Below, piece after piece: positions 58,190 through 64,000 of a stretch of 64,000 nucleotides of DNA (position 1 is the first letter of the stretch; each line of letters begins with the position of its first letter). The stretch comes from Orobanche coerulescens (taxonomy: Eukaryota; Streptophyta; Magnoliopsida; Lamiales; Orobanchaceae): contig CM065802.1 of the NCBI GenBank assembly GCA_033398695.1, positions 147,298,096 through 147,362,095 of the forward strand, given 5' to 3'. The position numbers and the translations under genes are program-made. The notes under the pieces are model-generated. The model ran no database searches and had not been told where the DNA came from. It was given only the letters and a program-made list of their open reading frames with translations.

Positions 58190-60627
58190 CAAACTAGGCG
58201 GATATTACAGTGCCGTAGATCCCCAACTAGGACCCACCAGGCAAATGAAAATGAATGAATTACACAAGATAAATGTAGTACCGAACTACATTACAGCAGT
58301 AATTACTCCGACGAGGAGTTTAGTTACAACACACCAGGACAATACCGAATACTAGTGTATTTTATATGAAGATAAAATACACAACACTGAATGAAATGGA
58401 GTATTCAAATGAAAGTCTGCAGCGGAAAATAAAGGACAATAACATGAATAACTGAAGGATCGGGGCCCCCTACTAGTATCACTAGGACTCCTCGACATCA
58501 ACATGCTATTCCCGTGCGTTTGCCTTGCCATGACCTGAAAAACAAAATCCCCAAACGGGGTCAGTTACAAAGAACAACAATCCTCAAGAGTTGAAAATAC
58601 ACAATCATGATTATATCTGAAGTTATGAAATATCCTGTCGAAACATACGCAATCAAACATGCTATATGAATCAACTAACAGTACGGCTCAAAGGGTGGCG
58701 CCATACTACGCCCGGGATGGAAATGTGTCCGTGCACAAGCCACCAACGATCAATACACGCGTGGTCTTGTACCTAATCAGTCTCACGAGACACATTGACT
58801 CGTGTGCACAGTCCAATGTGAGGCCAACAACCAACACACGACCATAATGTGCCCGACATGAAAATCCTACACATACCAACCGGCACGCCAGTATGACCCG
58901 GAATGCCACGTTATGACAAAAGTGACATCTAAAGTGAATAATGACTCACCGAGGTGGAATGGTAATGAAATAAATGACAGCTCAATGAAAAGATTGGAAC
59001 CGTCGTTCCTTATGACTGAAATGATTAATTGATAACAACAAGTTTTGATACGGTTAATATAATGATGAATGAGTTATGATTATGAATGAACAACAACAAA
59101 AGGCATGAATATCCTTTTAACCGAGTAAGAATTAACTTACACAATACCGATGAAGAATGTCCTTCCACGAACAACGTCCTAAATGAAAAGTCGGTCGCTC
59201 GAACAACCTTGAACAACAATAATTACCAACAACCGATCAATACACGAATCAAATACGATCATAACCGACCCAAACGTCGATACAACAATATCCGAACTCG
59301 TAGATGTACTCTAATGAAAACGTTGAGATACCCGTGGGTTAAAACCAAACCCAAATTATCGAACCAACTCCAAAATGATTGATTCAAACCAGCACAACAT
59401 TATCAATGACATCAATAATCTCATAGAAGTCCACAATTCAAGTTAATAATAACGACAATCGGAAATCCCCAAAATAACCGAAGTCAACCCCAATGGTTTT
59501 TGAAATAATTCCGAAAATAACCATTAAATCCGTACGAATATACTTATCCAAGGTAGATAATCCATATCTAACATATTCCAATGATAATCCAAGCTTACAC
59601 GAAGAAATCGGAAGGAAAACCCAAAAATCCAAAATTCTAGATCCAAGAGATTAATACCTTTGATTCGATGAGATGAAGATGATGAAATGATGATTAATCC
59701 GAAAGATGAGCTTGAAGATGATGATTGATGATTACACCTCGAAGAATCCTCTCTGAATCGCTCGAAATCGCCCAGATTTACCGAAGGAATGAAATGAGAT
59801 GAATAATGACGAACTCTGACTAAACTGTCCAATTTATAGTCAGTCCAGGTTAGCGTGCGCTAGCCCTTGTGTGTAGCGTGTGCTAACGAGTAATTTGGGT
59901 AGTCCAGTACCCACTGTCCGAACACGGTAGCGCGCGCTACGTACCTTCTTGTAGCGTGCGCTACGGCCATACTACTAGCGTGCGCTAAGACCCATTATTA
60001 GCGTGCGCTAACGAAATATTGATGCCCAACACTGGAGTCCAGAAAACTGTCTGACCTCTGATCTGACCACGATAGCATGCGCTACAACCATTATTTAGCG
60101 TGCGCTAAAATATCGGTTGCGTACGCTACCAACAACACATAGCGTGCGCTATGAAATAATCCAGTGCAGTCCAATAGCCACTGGACTCAACCTGATCCAT
60201 CCTTAGCGCGCGCTACACCTCATATTAGCGTGCGCTACTTCAACCCACTAGCGCGCGCTACTTACCAATCGTAGCGTGCGCTACTTATAACTCACCTGCA
60301 GTCCAGTACCTTACGGATCGCCTGGTAACCTTAGCGTGTGCTAAAGCTGAGTGGTAGCGTGCGCTACCTATACCCAATTAGCGTACGCTAAAAGGAGTAT
60401 GTAGCGTGCGCTACTCCTCACGCACAGCTCGCAACGAAATGACAATGATGATAAACGCGGCACGAAACTCCAATCCGATTAGTGATGAATGACGATTGAT
60501 ACACGATACAATTACTCTGAATGATGAATACCATGACTGAATATGAGTGACAAATGATCAATAATGAGTGAAATTACTGATTGATAATGACTGAATGATA
60601 AATACTGAATTACAACCGGGTATTACA
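58190..60627 (-). mobile_element. Element B 3' LTR
   Basis: On the minus strand it starts TGTAATACCCGG at 60627 after a polypurine tract (TTTTAAGGGGGGGTGTA) and ends GGGGTGTTACA at 58190. Length 2,438 bp. U3: palindrome cluster 6. TATA (minus) ACTATAAATT at 59831-59840. Putative leader intron: donor AAG|GTATTA at 59657, acceptor TTTTTCAG|GTCATGG at 58535, with CCCCGTTTGGGG just upstream. It differs too much from 42018-44525 to be the 5' LTR of element A. Small frames on both strands at 58659-59832 are not supported. Confidence 0.88.
59845..60415. repeat. Palindrome cluster 6, higher-order array
   Basis: About 18 copies in 570 bp: 59849, 59873; 59927, 59951, 59976, 59998; 60072, 60093, 60117, 60138; 60201, 60224, 60248, 60271; 60330, 60354, 60377, 60400. 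Spacing inside groups is 21-25 bp. The last three quartets begin 129 bp apart. Spacers share the phrase CAGTCCA. Four copies have the perfect centre CGCG or GTAC. Confidence 0.9.
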
Positions 60628-60661
60628 TACACCCCCCCTTAAAAGAGTTTCGTCCCTGAAA

Positions 60662-63480
60662 CTAAGGGTCAAACAATTCGGGATAACTCTCCCGCATACT
60701 ATCCTCGGTTTCCCAAGTAGCCTCTTCGACTCCGTGTCTAGACCACTGAATTTTAACCAAAGGAATCGTCTTATTCCTCAACTGCTTGATTCGCCGCTCT
60801 AAAACTCGTATAGGACGTTCCTCATATGAATGATCGTCGGTGATCTCGATTTCGTCGAACTGAAGTATGTGACTCGGGTCGGCAACATACTTCCGCAACT
60901 GAGAGATGTGAAATACATTATGAATTCGGCTCAACGCTAGAGGTAAAGCCAATCGATAAGCTAACTCGCCTACTCGATCTAAAATCTCGAACGGTCCAAT
61001 GAATCTCGGACTCAATTTCCCCCGTTTTCCGAAACGGAAAATACCTCGACTCGGGGATACCTTGACCAAAACATGGTCACCCGTCTCGAATTCTAGTGGT
61101 CGACGACGATTATCTGCATATGATTTCTGTCGATTCTGAGCTGTCAACATACGACTCTTGATCAAAGCTACCTTCTCTCGGACGGCTATAAGCATATCGG
61201 GCTCGGTGCCGATTGATTCTGACAAGTCATCCTAACACAAAGGAGATCGACAACGACGACCGTACAAGGCCTCGTAAGGTGCCATCTTAATGGAGGCATG
61301 CCAACTATTATTATACGTGAACTCGATCAGTGGTAGTTGGGCTTCCCAATCGTCCTTCCAATCGAGGACGCATGCCCTCAACATGTCCTCTAATGTCTGA
61401 ATAGTTCTCTCTGATTGTCCGTCGGACTGAGGATGAAAGGCAATACTGAGATTGAGCTGAGTTCCCATAGCACGATGAACTGATTTCCAAAAATGAGACA
61501 CAAATCGACCGTCACGATCGAAAACGATACTCTTAGGAGTACCGTGCAGTCTCACTATCTCCTTGATGAACAACTGGGCCAGTCTCTTGGGACTCCACAT
61601 ATCCTTGATTTCAAGGAAATGAGCTAAATTAGTAAAGCAGTCCGCGATCGCTCAGATCGTATTCATGCCACGACGACTCGTCGGCAATTCGTGATGAATT
61701 CCATAGAAATGTCTTCCCACTTCCACTCTGGAATAGGGAGAGGTTTCAGCATACCCGCCGGTCGCTGATGTTCCATCTTGACTTGTTGACAGGTTAAGCA
61801 TCTCGAAACAAATTCTGAGACTTCTCGCTTCATATTACTCCACCAGTAATTTTGTTTCAAGTCCTTGTACATCTTGCTGGACCCCGGATGAACAGAATAA
61901 GGGGTAGCATGAGCTTCTCTCAAAATAGAGTTTTTCAACTCGTCATTCGCCGGTACACAACCGGTTCTTAAACCTCAAAAGTACATCCTCGTGGACCACG
62001 AATCCAGGGGCTTTCCCCTGAGCCACATCTTCACGGATGCGCAACAATGAAGGGTCTGAACTCTGATTCTCTCTGATTACCTCCTCAAGTGACGATGAAA
62101 TCTCTAACATACAAAGATGTCCCTGAACTCGCTGAAGCCAGACCTCGATCTCGGGTCTAAGGAATTCCTGCTGAAGCTCCTTCTGAACTGTTAAACGTGC
62201 AAGCATCTGTTCCTGAACAGACTTACGACTCAAGGCGTCGGCGACAACGTTCGCCTTGCCCGGGTGGTAAAGGATCTCGATATCATAATCCTTGATTAAC
62301 TCCAACCACCGTCTCTGACGCATATTTAACTCCTTCTGAGTAAATATATACTTTAAACTCTTATGATCGGTGAATATCTGACAGGTAATGCCATAAAGGT
62401 AATGACGCCAAATCTTCAATGCGAACACCACGGCTGCTAGCTCCAGGTCGTGGGTCGGATAATTAACCTCGTAAGGTCTCAATTGCCGTGAAGCATAATC
62501 AATAACCTTTCCATTTTGCATGAGTACACATCCGAGACCCTGTCCGGACGCATCACTATAGACCACAAATCCCTCCGTTCCCTGCGGCAAGGAGAGTACA
62601 GGTGCTGACATTAACCGGCTCTTGAGTTCCTCAAAACTCCGTTGACACGCGTCGGACCACGTGTATTTCTTATCCTTCCGCAAAAGGTTCGTTAAGGGTT
62701 GAGCGATTCTAGAAAATCCTTCCACAAACCGCCGAAAATAACCCGCTAATCCGAGAAAACTTCGGATTTCCTTAACGTTCTTCGGAGGTAGCCAATCCCG
62801 AATAGCCTCCGTCTTCTGAGGATCGACACGAACTCCGTCTGATGAAATTACATGTCCGAGAAAAGTCACTTCGGACATCCAGAACTCACATTTGGAAAAC
62901 TTCCCAAAAAGTTGTTCTCGTCTCAACACGTCGAGCACTTGATGAAGGTGAAACTCGTGTTCCTCCCGGTCACGAGAATAAATCAAAATGTCATCGATGA
63001 AGAAAACAACAAACCGATCCAAAAAGTCGATGAAGACCCGATTCATTAACTCCATGAATACCGCAGGTGCAATAGTTAGCCCGAACGGCATAACTACGAG
63101 CTCATAATGACCATAGCGTGTACAACACGTTGTCCTTGTGATATTCGACTCTCGAATCCACAATTGGTGATATCCAGATCTTAAGTCGATCCTGGAAAAT
63201 ACTGAGGCTCCCTGAAGTTGATCTAAAAGGTCATTAATACGGGGTAAGGGATACTACTCTTGATCATCACCCTGTTCAATTCCCGGTAATCAATACACAA
63301 ACGGAACGAACCATCCTTCTCCTTGACAGATCACACTGGTGCTCCTCACGGGGACGCAATCGGTCGAAGATAACCTTCCTCGAACTATTCCTCAAGTTGA
63401 ATCTTCAACTCCTGCATTCTGGTCGGGGCCATCCGATACGGTGCCTTCGATAAAGGGGACGTACCCAACTCACTCCCCGA
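60662..63480 (-). pseudogene. pol: Element B pol: RT, RNase H, integrase, chromodomain
   Basis: The RT N-terminal part is broken near 63170-63480. The main frame (61943-63163) reads [15 protein letters not shown], the catalytic [26 protein letters not shown], RNase H ([14 protein letters not shown] and [11 protein letters not shown]) and [16 protein letters not shown]. The integrase zinc-binding region (HPGSSKMYKDLKQNYWW, then CLTCQQ) is at 61663-61938, the core (DRDGRFVSHFW and QSDGQSE) at 61232-61600, and the C-terminus at 60662-61225, ending in the chromodomain-like IPLVKIQWSRHGVEEATWE. Single stops or shifts near 61228, 61605-61660, 61940 and 63164 separate otherwise long frames, so this copy decayed less than element A. 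Confidence 0.93.
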
Positions 63481-63557
63481 ATTCCCTACTCTATGTGAAG
63501 GCAACCAGATAACTCAAATGCGAAATACATCGTCAATCGATGACAATGATACCACGA

Positions 63558-63860
63558 ATGATTGAACATTTCGATTGCCCTAGAATGGTCAATCGATAAA
63601 AAGAGATACCAATAATGATTGAACAACTCGATTGTCTTAGAAAGGCCAATCGATGAAGATGATACAATGAATGTTTGAATAACTCGATTGCCCTAGAAAG
63701 GCCAATCGATGAAAATGATACAATGAATGATTGAATAACTCGATTGCCTTAGAAAGGCCAATCGATGGAAATGATACAATGAATGTTTGAATAACTCGAT
63801 TGCCCTAGAAAGGCCAATCGATGAAAATGATACAAGGAATGATTGAATAGTTCGATTGCG
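63558..63860. repeat. 56-bp tandem repeat, five to six copies
   Basis: Units of 56 bp beginning GTTTGAATAACTCGATTG or GATTGAATAACTCGATTG, each with GGCCAATCGATGAAAATGAT. Each contains the inverted pair CGATTG...CAATCG. The array sits inside element B just upstream of the RT start. Short frames at 63693-63962 are generated by the repeat. Confidence 0.9.
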
Positions 63861-64000
63861 GAATTTCTCTGCTTCCGCCATAATAAAATTTCTACTGGAA
63901 CAACGGGGATTAATTCCCTGAAGCACACATTCGACAACCAACGACGGAAAGATAGCTACCAAACGCTAACAAACACTGAGGATAGTATCAAGACGGTTAA

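Larger units (their letters stand above)
60628..64000 (-). mobile_element. Element B body: Del/Tekay-like chromovirus, continues past window
   Basis: Contains pol on the minus strand and, at 63490-64000, noncoding sequence with a 56-bp tandem repeat where the protease-RT linker would be. Gag, protease and the 5' LTR are not in the window. Confidence 0.88.

Noticed and set aside
59845..60415. CRISPR-like array (short palindromic repeats with 21-25 bp steps)
   Set aside because: Plant nuclear context, LTR location, no cas genes, variable repeats and spacers only about 10 bp long.
58190..60627. This LTR as the 5' LTR of element A
   Set aside because: It differs strongly from A's 3' LTR (42018-44525), directly follows the polypurine tract of element B, and cuts A's primer site.
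1..64000. Centromeric satellite or host gene content
   Set aside because: No long monotonous satellite and no non-transposon protein domain was found; tandem repeats present are short and sit inside elements.

Overview
The window looks like a gene-poor, transposon-dense stretch of a flowering-plant (probably eudicot) nuclear genome. I found no host gene, rRNA or tRNA gene. Nearly everything I could interpret is a plant transposable element: Ty3/gypsy and Ty1/copia LTR retrotransposons, a PIF/Harbinger DNA transposon, a Helitron relic and a Stowaway-type MITE. The lineage within the eudicots cannot be fixed by eye.

Layout. 1-2149: 3' end and 3' LTR of an Athila/Tat-like element. 2200-7586: a deleted Tat-type gypsy element on the minus strand (LTR, gag relic, ~257-bp tandem repeat, and a spliced gene on the opposite strand). 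7587-11250: fragments of gypsy LTRs, one with a palindrome array, and a Helitron-like 3' terminus. 11300-13000: Helitron replication-protein relic. 13199-22147: a tandem LTR-gag-LTR-gag-LTR array of a gag-only (TR-GAG-like) element flanked by one 5-bp target duplication (GTTAG). 22214-22422: Stowaway MITE. 22537-27637: PIF/Harbinger element with a solo LTR inside it. 27638-42017: a minus-strand Ty1/copia element that cut the Harbinger transposase gene and was itself split at 31814-40118 by a complete-ended chromovirus-like element (TSD ATCTT). 42018-58189: a second, minus-strand Del/Tekay-like chromovirus (element A), split at 47214-55987 by another tandem array with three LTRs and two internal units (TSD GGGAT). 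58190-64000: a third chromovirus (element B), whose insertion cut the primer-binding site of element A.

The nesting can be read from target duplications: Harbinger holds copia, copia holds element C and element A, and element A holds the Athila-like triple-LTR array and element B.

The most unusual signal lies in the LTRs. At least six LTR segments from several chromovirus families carry clusters of an imperfect palindrome, TAGCG-NN-CGCTA, spaced about 21-24 bp apart in groups of two to six just upstream of a TATA box. In element B the groups form a higher-order repeat of about 129 bp. Two unrelated LTR families carry other GC-rich palindromes in the same position (CCGCGG pairs exactly 21 bp apart; CCTATCGGCCGATAGG). 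Downstream of the TATA box, several of these LTRs also share what looks like a leader intron: an AAG|GTA donor, then CCCC-loop-GGGG, a T-rich tract and CAG|GT. All element relationships were judged by reading, with no alignments or searches run.
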